Of a stretch of DNA of 64,000 nt, positions 1-9,400 are shown one piece after another. Source of the DNA: Micromonospora sp. CB01531 (lineage in GTDB: Bacteria; Actinomycetota; Actinomycetes; Mycobacteriales; Micromonosporaceae). The position numbers and the translations under genes are program-made. The stretch's first letter is position 1, and every line of letters begins with the position of its first letter. The DNA lies in assembly GCF_001905095.1 (NCBI RefSeq), contig NZ_LWLS01000078.1:1-64000 (forward strand), in the 5' to 3' direction. The notes under the pieces are model-generated. The model did not search any database. It was not told the origin of the DNA and saw only the letters and a program-made list of their open reading frames with translations.

Positions 1-29
1 CTCTCAGCGACCGACTTGACAACCAGCTC

Positions 30-1496
30 TTACATTGGTGCTTGGAGGTGTTGCGGGCGGGGACGGTGCTTGGAGGTGTTGCGGGCGGGGACGGTGACCA
101 CGGCGATACCGTGCTCGGCGGCGAGGTGCCGCATCCGGTCGCTGATTTTTCCGCGGACCTGCTGGGACAGACGCGTGTTCAGGCTGTGCCCCATGCCCCG
201 CGCTTCCATCGACCGCAGGTCTTCCAGATAGATGACGGACGTCCGGGCGGCGATCGCCTGGTCCACCGTCCAGCGGGCGGCAGCCCAGGCGAGCGCGTCG
301 TTGAGGTTTTGGCGGCGGGCGGACACGTGGCGGATCTCGTCCCGGATCACCGCATGCTTGCCGACAAGGTGATGCCGCTCGTCGACGCCGATGAGCCGCT
401 GGTACTGGTCGGCCTTGGCATGCAGCCGCTCACTCTGGCGGCGCAGGCGGTGCTGCTTGGCCAGGATGCCGGCGGCGCGGAACTGTCCACCGGCCCCCAA
501 CACCGTGATCCGCCCATCCTGTCCCAGTCGTAGGGCTCCAGCGCTGAGGAGGGTGTTGAGGCCCCAGTCCACGCCAAGCGCCACCGAGTGACCGGTAGTC
601 CGCGCTTTCGGCACGGCATGTGTGTATGCCATGTCGGCGCGCACCATCCCGTCGGTGAGGCGGAGGGTGGGCAGGTGCAGCACCGCCGAGGCGGGAACCG
701 TGGACGGCAACGTGATCCGGCACTCGACCCACGTCCAGTCCCGATACGTCTGCGGATCCGGACGGGTGGGCAACTGCAGCCGCAGCAGCGCCGTCGCCGG
801 GTCAGTGTCGCTGCGCTCGATGGTGGCCTGCTGCCGATCACACGCGGCCAGCAGCAACATCCGCGGAATCCTCGGGACGCCTTCGAGCTCGAACACGTCC
901 ACCGGCAGCCGACCATTGGCCTTGACGAACGTGACGGCCTGCCGGGTCCGGCCCTTGATGACATTGGACGGCAGATGCTCCCCGCCCGGGATCGCCTTGC
1001 GGACCTGCTCCCACTCCCCGGGGGTGCGCTTGCGCGGATCGGCCGGCCACGCCGCCAGGACCCCGGCGGTCACCTCGGCACGCCACACCGCCGAACGATG
1101 AACACGCCCCGCCTGCTCCTGCGCCATCCGCACGACCCGGTCATTAACCCGCACACCCTCCGGCGCGGTCACCGCCCAGCCCAGCCGCCGCAACGCCATC
1201 CACGCCTGCGACGGCAACCGCCGTCCACCCGCATCCACCCCGGCCGCCAGCACCTCCACATCCGCCGTGTTCCAGTGCTCGCCGATCAGCGCGGCCACCA
1301 TGCCCGCCACCAGATCAGCACACCAACCAACCCGCTGCACAAGCACCGCCGCAGACAGGACCTCACCGGTTGCCTCATCCACACCGGTGCGCAGCACAGC
1401 ACGGGCACACGCAGTCCGGACCGTCTCGCCTTCGCCCAGCCGCAGCTTCCCGCTCACCGGCTCAACGACCCACCATCGATCGAGCAGAACCAACAC
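30..1496 (-). CDS. tnpB: TnpB-like RuvC transposase-associated protein, 3'-truncated
   Basis: The 488-residue product looks like a TnpB accessory protein of the IS200/IS605 or IS607 superfamily. TnpB proteins are RNA-guided RuvC-fold nucleases that help these elements persist. A RuvC-I motif (GVDWG) is near residue 309 and a RuvC-II motif (YLEDL) near residue 425. The frame ends right after NTSKH, where family members continue with a CxxC zinc ribbon and then the third RuvC aspartate. Both are missing, so the protein should be catalytically dead. A 28-bp tandem duplication lies exactly at the break. Removing one copy does not restore a Cys-x-x-Cys, so the true 3' end is lost or lies beyond the window edge. 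No TnpA or serine-recombinase partner is visible. The start at 1496 is the first in-frame start and is not backed by a strong ribosome binding site. Confidence 0.75.
   Translation of the reverse strand: MLVLLDRWWVVEPVSGKLRLGEGETVRTACARAVLRTGVDEATGEVLSAAVLVQRVGWCADLVAGMVAALIGEHWNTADVEVLAAGVDAGGRRLPSQAWMALRRLGWAVTAPEGVRVNDRVVRMAQEQAGRVHRSAVWRAEVTAGVLAAWPADPRKRTPGEWEQVRKAIPGGEHLPSNVIKGRTRQAVTFVKANGRLPVDVFELEGVPRIPRMLLLAACDRQQATIERSDTDPATALLRLQLPTRPDPQTYRDWTWVECRITLPSTVPASAVLHLPTLRLTDGMVRADMAYTHAVPKARTTGHSVALGVDWGLNTLLSAGALRLGQDGRITVLGAGGQFRAAGILAKQHRLRRQSERLHAKADQYQRLIGVDERHHLVGKHAVIRDEIRHVSARRQNLNDALAWAAARWTVDQAIAARTSVIYLEDLRSMEARGMGHSLNTRLSQQVRGKISDRMRHLAAEHGIAVVTVPARNTSKHRPRPQHLQAPM
37..92. 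repeat. 28-bp perfect tandem duplication at the 3' end of tnpB
   Basis: Positions 37-64 and 65-92 are identical and directly adjacent. The unit is not a multiple of three, so it shifts the reading frame of the tnpB gene on the minus strand and leads to the stop at 30. It could be a slippage duplication or a footprint of rearrangement at the element's end. Confidence 0.9.
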
Positions 1497-1610
1497 TCAC
1501 AGCCGGCCCACGTCACCGGAATCCTCCCCGAACCAGCCCACACACCAAGCATCACGGGGTGAACACCGACAGACGCGCCGTGGTCTGTGAGAATCGAAGA
1601 AGACCCACGC

Positions 1611-1651
1611 GACCAACCTATGATCACTGACGATCCATAATCAAGTTGGTC
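1611..1651. repeat. Imperfect inverted repeat, possible end of the TnpB element
   Basis: GACCAAC at 1611-1617 is mirrored by GTTGGTC at 1645-1651, with an AT-richer loop than the surrounding DNA. It lies between the start of tnpB and the point where DinB-like coding sequence begins, so it may be the subterminal hairpin of the insertion element. The stem is only 7 bp, so this is weak evidence. Confidence 0.3.
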
Positions 1652-1661
1652 AGCCTGCGAA

Positions 1662-1823
1662 GCATCACGCCGTGCGACGTCATCCCTGGGTCTGGACGAC
1701 ATCCTGCACGGGCACCGGCGGGGCCCGCTTCCGTTGCGGTGGGTGTATCTCCACGTGCTGCGCGAACTCGCCCAGCACTGTGGGCACGCCGACATCCTTC
1801 GAGAGCAGCTCATCAACGAGTAG
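1662..1823 (+). pseudogene. 3' remnant of a DinB/mycothiol-transferase-like (DUF664) gene
   Basis: The frame ending with TAG at 1821-1823 reads SLGLDDIL, then PLPLRWVYLHVLRELAQHCG and HADILREQLINE. This matches the C-terminal end of the DinB-superfamily mycothiol-dependent enzymes, whose last helix typically reads LRWVLxHxxEExARHxGHxDxLRE. There is no start codon or N-terminal domain upstream, and the homology begins right after the possible IS end. I infer a gene cut by insertion of the TnpB element. The frame is not in the long ORFs of the region, so a gene caller would probably miss it. Confidence 0.6.
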
Positions 1824-1978
1824 TGCGCGGACGTCCGCTCATAGCCGCAAGCCGCAAGCCGCGCGTCACGCACTCGACGCCGGTTGAAACTGCCGATGAG
1901 CGCGCGTGCCGACCGGGTGCTCGTAGTCGTACCCAGACCGTGCGGCAGGTGGCACCCGGGCTGCCAGCGTTCCGCACC

Positions 1979-2746
1979 ATGTGGAACGAGGCGATCGTGG
2001 CCGGACGGCCGGCCTGGCGGCACGTCCCATCCGGCGTGGTCTTTCGGGAGGTGCCGGGCGGGACCTTCCGTATGGGTCCGTCCGAGGCGGAATTGGCGGC
2101 GGTACGCGCAATCGAGCCCAGTGGCGAAGCCGAGGGCTCTCTTGAGCCGTTCTTCGCCGGTGCCGGGGACGCCCAGCCGGTACGCGAGGTGCGGATCGCA
2201 CCATTCCTGATCGCCCGGAACCCGTTGACGGTCGCACAGGTCCAGCACTGGCTGCCCGAGTACGAGGACGACTACGCCGACGCGGACTCCGGCACGGCCC
2301 GGATCGAGGATGACCTGGACGACCTGCTTGAGGTGCTGCCGTTCCGGCTGCCCAGCGAGGCGGAGTGGGAGTACGCAGCCCGGGCCGGCACCACCACCTT
2401 GACCTTCCGCGGCGACGGGAAACCCGGCGAGGACCAACTGCTCGACGATTTCGGTGATGAGCAGCGGACAGCCGCCGCTGAGAATGCGTTCGGGCTGGCT
2501 GCGATGGGCTCGGCGAACGAAATCTGCGCCGACGTGTGGATTCCCGGTTTCGTGGGCGCGCCGGCGGATGCCCGCCCGCGCACCGGTGACGGCCCCAGGG
2601 CGGTGCGCGGCGGCGCCGCCGACCTCTACCCCTGGCAGGGTTGCGACGAATGGCTGCTGCTGCTCGCCGCCACCCGGTATGAGCACGCTCAGTTCACTGC
2701 GGTCCGCCCGGTCGCACCACTGCCACCTTGCAGTTCCGGAACATGA
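1979..2746 (+). CDS. SUMF1/FGE-sulfatase-fold protein
   Basis: The 255-residue product has the hallmarks of the formylglycine-generating enzyme/EgtB/PvdO fold. They are REVPGGTFRMG near the N-terminus, PVREVRIAPFLIARNPLTVAQ, the central LPSEAEWEYAARAG signature and a C-terminal RAVRGGA. The family includes copper formylglycine-generating enzymes and iron sulfoxide synthases. The C-terminal cysteine pair of true FGE is not apparent: only one Cys (WQGCDEW) is in the expected region, and the usual RNRxxPxxRxxxxGFR end is diverged. No sulfatase gene is in the window, so a sulfatase-activating role is unsupported. The frame is open upstream to 1646, but that part is unlike the family. ATG 1979 fits best, and a GTG a few codons upstream is possible. 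Confidence 0.65.
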   Translation: MWNEAIVAGRPAWRHVPSGVVFREVPGGTFRMGPSEAELAAVRAIEPSGEAEGSLEPFFAGAGDAQPVREVRIAPFLIARNPLTVAQVQHWLPEYEDDYADADSGTARIEDDLDDLLEVLPFRLPSEAEWEYAARAGTTTLTFRGDGKPGEDQLLDDFGDEQRTAAAENAFGLAAMGSANEICADVWIPGFVGAPADARPRTGDGPRAVRGGAADLYPWQGCDEWLLLLAATRYEHAQFTAVRPVAPLPPCSSGT

Positions 2747-2848
2747 GCGAGTGTGGTGTCAAGCCCTTTGCCGGGATCGGCAGTCGGCATTGCCCTTCGC
2801 CGCAGGGATCGCGAGGCTATTGCCGTCCGTCGATAAGGAGAGGTGCTC

Positions 2849-3340
2849 ATGAGGTCCTTCAACTGGGCGTCGACCGCGGTGGTTGCGGTTTTTGCGGCCG
2901 TGCTGAGCGCCGGACCGGTGGCAGCTGCGGACGTGGCACAGCCGGCCGCGGCGGCCGTCGGCACATCCTCCGCCGTCGCCGCAATCGTGGAACCGGCCAT
3001 CGCCTGGCACGTGCCTCCGACGTTTTGCAGCGGCGGCTGGACCTTCCGGGACCGCTGGGGCCACACCGGCACGTTCAAGTGCGGCAGCTACGTGATGGAG
3101 GTCAACTGGGACAACAGGAATCGCATCGAGTACTTCGGCATCGCGCCGAACCGCACGATCTGGCATTCCTGGGCGACCAGTGGCTGGGCCGTGATGCCGC
3201 ACAACGGCCTCGCCGACGACACGAACGGTGCCTGGAACACGTATGGCGGCGCCCGGACCGTCAGGGTCTACGTCAACAACAGCGGCTACTGGTGCGCCGA
3301 GGATCGTGGAACCGGCTGGGGTGGCTGGTGGCGTTGCTAA
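2849..3340 (+). CDS. Small secreted Trp-rich protein with four cysteines
   Basis: ATG 2849 follows an AAGGAG ribosome binding site (2835-2840) at 8 nt. The first ~30 residues form a signal peptide ending in PVAAA, followed by an Ala-rich linker. The mature part of about 110 residues is rich in Trp, Gly and Asn. It has four Cys (TFCSGGW, TFKCGSY, YWCAED and the last residue), suggesting two disulfides in an exported protein. I do not recognise the family. A strong hairpin follows, so it is probably a single-gene transcript. Confidence 0.75.
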   Translation: MRSFNWASTAVVAVFAAVLSAGPVAAADVAQPAAAAVGTSSAVAAIVEPAIAWHVPPTFCSGGWTFRDRWGHTGTFKCGSYVMEVNWDNRNRIEYFGIAPNRTIWHSWATSGWAVMPHNGLADDTNGAWNTYGGARTVRVYVNNSGYWCAEDRGTGWGGWWRC

Positions 3341-3451
3341 CCGGGTGGTGGCCTCCTACCCAACCAACTGCGGCGTCCTTCACGAGGAGCGCGGCGCCCT
3401 GAGCGGGATGCCGCGACCACTGAGCCCAGTCACGTAACGCACTCACGGGAA

Positions 3452-3479
3452 GCCGGTGCCGGACCCGTCCGGCACCGGC
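3452..3479 (+). terminator. Strong hairpin terminator
   Basis: GCCGGTGCCGGAC (3452-3464) pairs perfectly with GTCCGGCACCGGC (3467-3479). A short CTTTG tract follows. It lies 110 bp after the small secreted protein and is the only clear element in the 457-bp gap 3341-3797. I see no gene in the rest of that gap. Confidence 0.75.
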
Positions 3480-3797
3480 GCTTTGTCGGCGAGGTCAGGC
3501 CCGGCACGACCAGGAGCAGCCTCCCACTTTGGACGAGGTCGGTGACCTATCGTGAGTGGCGAGTGCCGGTGCGGCGTCCCGGCGCCTGGTGGCTGCGGGC
3601 CTGGATCAAGGCGCACCGGCCAGCCTGCCGAGCTCTGCTGCCGGGCGTCGCAAGGACGCTGACCGCGGGACGGGGTGGTGACCGATGCACTGGGCGAGGC
3701 GGTCGATGGGTACGAGACTGGGTGCCGTCGCTGCGATGAGTCTGCCGGCACCACAGGTCTAGCTCCGACCAGACAACCAACTCATCGGGAGTAAGGC

Positions 3798-4442
3798 ATG
3801 GGCCTCATCCACATCGAGCTGTTCGCAACCCTCGACCTCGTCGGGCAGTCGCCCGGCGGCCCCGACGAGGACCCGGTGGGGTTCCCGTTCGGCGGCTGGC
3901 AGGCGCCCCTGCTGGACGAGGTCGCCGGGGCGCAGGTCGGTGCCGCGTACGAGGGCACGGACGCCCTCCTGCTCGGCCGGCGGACGTATGACATCTTCGC
4001 CGCCTACTGGCCGAAGCAGGAGGGCGGCGAGGACAGCAAGATCGCCACGCTCTTCAACAGCGTCCCGAAGTACGTGGCCTCCCGCGGCAGGCCCGACCTC
4101 TCGTGGGCGGGGTCCAGCCAGCTCGGCCCGGATCTGGCCGGCGCGGTGCGCGAGATCCGTGACCGGCACGAGCACGTGAAGGTCGTCGGGAGCTTGAACC
4201 TTGTGCAGACCCTCCTGCGGGAGAAGCTCTTCGACCGTCTCGACCTCTGGGTGCACCCGATCGTGCTCGGCGTCGGGAAGAAGGTGTTCGACGGTGGCGC
4301 GGTGCCCACGAACGTCACACTCCTCGAACCGCCGGTAGCCAGTCCGAAGGGCACCGTGTACCTGCGCTACCGGCTCGCCGAAGGCACGCCCGGGACGGGG
4401 GACATGAGCGCACCCGATCGCGGTGTCGGGCGCGACGACTGA
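3798..4442 (+). CDS. Dihydrofolate-reductase-fold (RibD C-terminal) reductase
   Basis: The 214-residue protein matches the bacterial dihydrofolate reductase family/RibD C-terminal type, which uses NADPH. Features are IELFATLDL at the start, LLLGRRTYDIFAAYWP, a VVGSLNLVQTLL nucleotide-binding stretch, and LDLWVHPIVLGVGKKVFDGG. These stand-alone proteins mostly lack a proven substrate and are not necessarily true folate reductases. GGGAGTAAGGC provides a reasonable ribosome binding site for ATG 3798. The last ~20 residues, after YLRYRLAEG, are a low-complexity tail. Confidence 0.8.
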   Translation: MGLIHIELFATLDLVGQSPGGPDEDPVGFPFGGWQAPLLDEVAGAQVGAAYEGTDALLLGRRTYDIFAAYWPKQEGGEDSKIATLFNSVPKYVASRGRPDLSWAGSSQLGPDLAGAVREIRDRHEHVKVVGSLNLVQTLLREKLFDRLDLWVHPIVLGVGKKVFDGGAVPTNVTLLEPPVASPKGTVYLRYRLAEGTPGTGDMSAPDRGVGRDD

Positions 4443-4597
4443 AGCGGCCCCGCGCCAGGTCGGTCCGTGCGGGTGGTGCGGGCTGAGTCCGGCCTCGTCG
4501 TTGGTGGGCTCGGCGGCGTTCGTGGCCGCGCTCGGCGACCGGCGGCTTGCGCCGCTGTGGCAGGCTGCGTGTCGAAGCGATCCGGAGGGATACGACG

Positions 4598-5350
4598 GTG
4601 AGTGAGCCGCGTCCGATGGCGGACCGAGAGCGGTTCAAACAGGACGAACCAGCGACCCGGGCGCGGGCGTTCCAGGCGGCGGTGTATGCCCGGATCACCA
4701 GCGTGGACCCGGTGCCGACCGGCGGACCGGTGTGTCTCTTCGCTGTGGGGCTGCCGGCGATCCTCGAACGGCTCAAGGTGCTGGAACGGGCCACCTCGTC
4801 AGTGGTGTACAACCTTGCCCCGAGATGCCCGTTCGACCCGCAGCGGCGGGAACGGGAACCGAACCTGCGTACTCGGGCGCGCGGCCTCCAAGGCCACATG
4901 ATCACGGCCCCCATGCAGCACCTGTCGCTGGTGGGGGCCGTCCATCCCGACACCTGGGTGGCCCCGAAGGTACCGGCGACCGGCATCGTCGTTGACGAAC
5001 GCATCGGACTGTTCCCCGGTCCACCCACCCCGGACGGGCAACCTACCGCCTGGCTCTGCCGCGACTCGGATCTGGTAATGGCGTTCTGCCAGCTCTGGTG
5101 GGAGACGCAGCAGCAGGCCGTGCCGATCCGCGAGGTCCCTGGGGTCCTCCCGCTCACCGAGCGGCAGTTGGAGGTAGCTGCCCTGCTCAGCCGGGGCGCC
5201 AAGGATGCCACCATCGCCCGTCGACTCCGTGTGTCAGCCCGGACGGTGACCAGCGACGTCGGGCGGCTGTTGGACGCCTTCGGGGTTGCGACCCGGTGGG
5301 AAGGCGGCTTGGTGATCGGGAGAGCCTGCCCACCCACGCTGGACGGCTGA
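4598..5350 (+). CDS. LuxR-type helix-turn-helix regulator
   Basis: The product of about 250 residues ends in a clear LuxR/FixJ DNA-binding domain (about residues 184-235: LTERQLEVAALLSRGAKDAT, then IARRLRVSARTVTSDVGRLL). The N-terminal ~180 residues show no receiver, PAS or autoinducer motif that I recognise; they resemble the sensor-less regulators that are common in actinomycetes. GTG 4598 is chosen because GGAGG (4584-4588) is 9 nt upstream. The longer open frame from 4547 lacks such a site. The gene converges with the M23-like gene across a shared hairpin. Confidence 0.72.
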   Translation: MSEPRPMADRERFKQDEPATRARAFQAAVYARITSVDPVPTGGPVCLFAVGLPAILERLKVLERATSSVVYNLAPRCPFDPQRREREPNLRTRARGLQGHMITAPMQHLSLVGAVHPDTWVAPKVPATGIVVDERIGLFPGPPTPDGQPTAWLCRDSDLVMAFCQLWWETQQQAVPIREVPGVLPLTERQLEVAALLSRGAKDATIARRLRVSARTVTSDVGRLLDAFGVATRWEGGLVIGRACPPTLDG

Positions 5351-5445
5351 CCCAGCCAGCGGCTCCTTCGCCGTGCTCGCTGCGGGCCCGGGCTGCCCAC
5401 GGTGACAGGCCGGTGGGCGAGTCGGGGTTGCCCGGCGTCGAAGGC

Positions 5446-5478
5446 GGGTGCACCGCGATCTTCGCCCGCGGTGCACCC
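5446..5478. terminator. Bidirectional hairpin between convergent genes
   Basis: GGGTGCACCGCG (5446-5457) pairs perfectly with CGCGGTGCACCC (5467-5478) around a 9-nt loop. It sits between the stops of the LuxR-type gene (+) and the M23-like gene (-), so it probably ends transcription from both sides. Confidence 0.75.
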
Positions 5479-5494
5479 AGTCCGGCCGGATATG

Positions 5495-6112
5495 TCAGCA
5501 GCCGCGGTAGCCGACGTTGCGAACCGTCACCTCGTTGCCGCAGAAGACAGGACGCACGGCATAGCGGGTGCCACTGACGATCTTGTGGACCGCGACGTGG
5601 AGGTGGCACGAAGCCGTCCCGGTGTTGCTGCTGTACCCGACGATGTTTGTCGGGCCGACGACGGCTCCCACGCCGTACTTCAGGTTCTTCATGTGCAGCA
5701 ACTTGAGCTCGTAGACCTGCGTGCCGATCGTCTTGCGCAGGTACATCCCCCCGGTGCCCGAGGAGATGGCGTAGACCTTCATGTTGTCCCAGATCGGGTA
5801 GATGGGCTGCCCGCAGGAGCTCAACCCCCCGGTCGGGGTCATGTCCAGGGCGTAGTTGTCCGAGAGGTGGTCGCCGTTGTAGTAGTCGACGTGGGTCGGC
5901 GGGGTGTTGTATCCGTAGCCGGTGAGGGCCCACGACTGGGAGTAGAGCCACGGCGATGCCCCGGACGGCGCGAGCTCGTTGAGCGTGTGTGCCTGGGCCG
6001 GGCTCGCGCCGAAGACCCAGAGGAGACTCGCGACCAGCATCATGACGAAAGCCGCGCTCCTGCCTTTGTGCCATTTCTTCCCGGCGGTCGGGCTACTGCT
6101 GGGACCGTTCAT
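5495..6112 (-). CDS. Secreted M23-like (LytM) peptidase-fold protein
   Basis: The 205-residue product starts at ATG 6112, which has an AGGAGG site 4 nt upstream. A twin-basic N-terminus and a long hydrophobic segment ending in PAQA form a signal peptide or anchor. The mature part contains HLSDNYALDM, then LLHMKNLKYGVGAVVGPTNI and TGTASCHLHVAVH. This follows the order of the M23 metallopeptidase motifs (HxxxD, then H-x-H in GPHLHxEV). M23 enzymes cut peptidoglycan cross-links. Two Cys pairs probably form disulfides. The HLH motif is intact, but whether it is catalytic or a degenerate binding protein cannot be told by eye. Confidence 0.72.
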   Translation of the reverse strand: MNGPSSSPTAGKKWHKGRSAAFVMMLVASLLWVFGASPAQAHTLNELAPSGASPWLYSQSWALTGYGYNTPPTHVDYYNGDHLSDNYALDMTPTGGLSSCGQPIYPIWDNMKVYAISSGTGGMYLRKTIGTQVYELKLLHMKNLKYGVGAVVGPTNIVGYSSNTGTASCHLHVAVHKIVSGTRYAVRPVFCGNEVTVRNVGYRGC

Positions 6113-6288
6113 GGTTCCTCCTATGTCCTGCCCCGAAAGGGTGACCTCAATCCGAGGCGTTTGCATCGAAAGCTAGCGATTCCCAGGGTGCGAGCCGATG
6201 CGTCTTGCGCATTCCGGCAGATCACTTGACAGCGTGGGCACCCGGCACATCTGACCAGGCCAAAAGCACTGAACGTGGGGTAGGCAGA

Positions 6289-6316
6289 AGCCCGGCACCA
6301 CCCTCGGTGCCGGGCT
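6289..6316 (-). terminator. Hairpin terminator after the PxKF gene
   Basis: AGCCCGGCACC (6289-6299) pairs with GGTGCCGGGCT (6306-6316) around a 6-nt loop. It is about 85 bp downstream of the stop of the large secreted protein gene on the minus strand and upstream of the M23-like gene, so it separates the two transcripts. Confidence 0.65.
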
Positions 6317-6401
6317 CCTGTCTGCGCGGTCGCGCCTCACGGACTAGTTCGGTCTCCCGACCGGCCGTCCGACGGACACGATGTCAACTTTCCTCAGGTG
6401 T

Positions 6402-9400
6402 TCAGCGGAACCGGAATTCCGCCCAGTGCTGGGTGCCGTCGGCGAGGGTGACGACCAACCGGCGGCACTGTCCTGCCCACGCCTTGTCGGTCTGCCAGAC
6501 GTAGGTGTAGTGGTCGCCGTTCGCGTCGTACGACAGGGGCGATCCACCAGCGGCGTCGACCTCCTCGAGGGAGTTCGGTTCGCCGCCACCGCAGCTGACT
6601 TGCCCGGAGGCGGGCGACCCCGGCGCCAGGATGTCCATGCCGCGGTATCCGCCGAGCCCGAACTTGATCGGGATGGCACGGCCGGCGTTGACCACGTTGA
6701 TCGCCGGCGGGTTGTCCACCGGAGGCAGGAACCCACGGAAGGGCCAGGCAGCTGTCTGGACCGTGACGGTACGGGTAACCGATGCCGAACCACCGTCGTT
6801 GTCGCTGACGGTCACCGTCGCGGTGAACGTGCCCGGGCGGTACTGGTGCGGCAGGTAGCACGGCGACAGCGCCCCGGCGAGCACTCCGGGAGTCGTCTCA
6901 TCGCCCCACTGCACCGTGCAGGTGTGCTGGTCGTCCACGCCGGCGTCGGTGAACTCGATCCGCGCGCCGGCGGCGTCGACAGACACCGCACCGAGCGCGG
7001 GGGAGGCGTTGGTGACGGTCACGGTGGTGCTGTCCGACGCCGCGGCCCCCTCCACATCCGTCGCGGTGAGGGTCGCCACGAACGTGCCCTCGTCGCGACA
7101 TGTCACCGTCGCTCGAACTCCCTCGCCGGTGACGGTGCACGGCCCGTCAACCGCCCACGACGAGGTGACGCCTGCCGCGTCGTCGCTGACCGAGCCGGCC
7201 AGGGCCACCGCCGACCCCTCCACGGCGGTCACGCTGTCGCCAGCATCGACGACGGGCGGCTGGTTCGCCTTGTCGTTGTCGGTGATCCAGGCCGCAGCGC
7301 TCTTGCCGCGGTGCACCATTCGCCCATCGGAGGCGGTCAGGTCGCCCAACTTGAGCAGGAACGGCTCCGGCGGCTCAACCTCCGTGTCGTCGACCGTCGT
7401 TGCGGTGACCACTCCGACCGGCTGCTGCGCGGTGAGGCGCAACATCCCGTCGGCGGCGACGATGTCGCCCGGCTTGTCGCCGGAACCGGGCTTCGGCTCG
7501 GGCTCCACCAGGGTCCACGGCACCGACACGGTCGTGCCGGGGAGCGGGGCGGGGTCGACGGTGACGACGAAGTCCCCGGTCTCGCCTTCCGCGATGATGG
7601 GTGCGGCCACCGACACGGTGAGCACTTCGTCGTCGTTCACGGTGACCGTGCCGGACTCGCCGGCCGTGCCGTTGGTGACCTCGCCGACCGAGACCGTGAA
7701 GGTCTCGTCCGGCTCCTGGATCGCGTCGCCGTTCACCGCCAGGTGGACCACGTCCTCCGTCTCACCTGGTGCGAATCGGATCGTCGCCGCCGATGCGACG
7801 TAGTCGTCGCCCGCCTTGGCCGTGCCGTCGGCGGTGGCGTACGCGGCCACGACCTCCTTGCCGCTCGGCTTTGACAGCCGGAAGGTGACGGGTGTGTCGG
7901 TGAGGCTGGTGCCACCCTCCACGACGGACGCGGGCTCCACCGTGACCACCGGCGGGTCGTCGTTGTCGGCGATGGTGCCCGTGGCCTGGGCCCGAGTGAT
8001 CGTGAGGCCCAGCCGGGCTCCGGTCAACGCCAGGGTGATCGTCTCGTCGTCCTCGTCGATGGCATCGTCGACGACCTCGACCGGTACCGACGCCTGCTTC
8101 TGCCCGGCCGGCACCACCACGGTGCCGGTGCCCAGCGTCACGTCGTCCTCGCCGGCGGTGCCGGCCTGCAGCGCCCAGTTCAGCGCGACGTCGTCGCTGA
8201 GTGCCTGGTCGAGCTTGACGGTGAAGGCTCCGCCGTTAGCCTCGGACAGCGTCGCGTCCTCCATCGTCGCGTTCACCCACGACGCGGGCAGTTCCAGGTC
8301 CGGATCTGCCTTCGGTCGGGTGAGCGCGAGGCCGTTCCAGCCGTTGGCGGAGACCTGCAGGACCGCCTGGCCGTCGATCGGGACCTCCGTCGGTGCCAAG
8401 ACGAACCCGGAGGTTCCCGTGCCGGCGGCACCGAACGTGTTAGCTCCCCAGACCATCATCGAGCCGTCTGCGCGGATGGCCAGCGTGGTAGCAGAGTTGC
8501 CGTTGTCGATCCCGACGATCGGCGGACCGGCTGGCATCGGCGCCTGGCTCGGCACCAGCAGCGTGCCCTTCCGGTCGCCGAGGATCGGTGCGAGCCCGGC
8601 ATTGGTGTTCTCGCCCCACATCCAGACCGCGCCGTTCTCCTTCAACACCACGGCCTGATCGCCCGAGATCGTGATGTCCACGACCTTGCTGCCCCGACCG
8701 AGGGTGTCAACCGGCCGCGGAAGCCACGGGCTCGTCGCCGGATCCGACTGGTTTGACTTGCGGCCCAGCTGTACGTCGGTCCCGCCGCAGGAGAGCACCG
8801 TGCCGTCCTTCTTCAGGAACAGCACGATCGCCGGTGACGCGGCGATCTGCCGGACGTCGGTGAGGTCCGGGATACGCGCCGGATAGAGGGTGTCCTCCAT
8901 GGTGCCTGAGCCGTCACAGTTGACCCGGCCCCACGCCATGACGGTGCCGTCCTCCATGAGGGCGTAGTCGGACGAGACGCCGGTCTGCACGTCGCGTACG
9001 CCGGTGAGGTGGTTGCCCTGGGCGTCGGCGAGGACGTAGTCCGGGAAGGGGCGGTTCCCGCTGCTGGCCCCGTTGCCGAGGTTGCCCGCGGTGTTGCGGC
9101 CCCAGGTCAGCACCTTCCCGTCCGTGCGGACCGCGGCGACGTGGTCGGACGTCGCGGAGAGCTGGCGCACGCCGGACAGCAGGCCCTGCCCGCCAGGACC
9201 GAGCGGCTGGACCGGCTGGAGCCGGGCGTTGGTCGTCCCATCGCCGATTTCGCCGGCGTGCTGATAGCCCCAAGCCCGGACGGTGCTGTCGGCGAGCACG
9301 GCGTAACCGGTGGCCGAGCCCATCTCGACCTGGACGACGTTCGCCGGCAACACCGACTTGGTCGGCTTGGTGTAGTTGGTGCCGATCTTGCCGTTGCCGA

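Noticed and set aside
1454..2686. 410-codon minus-strand frame opposite the FGE-like gene
   Set aside because: The plus strand has clear FGE-fold motifs. The minus frame shows none and also overlaps the tnpB start.
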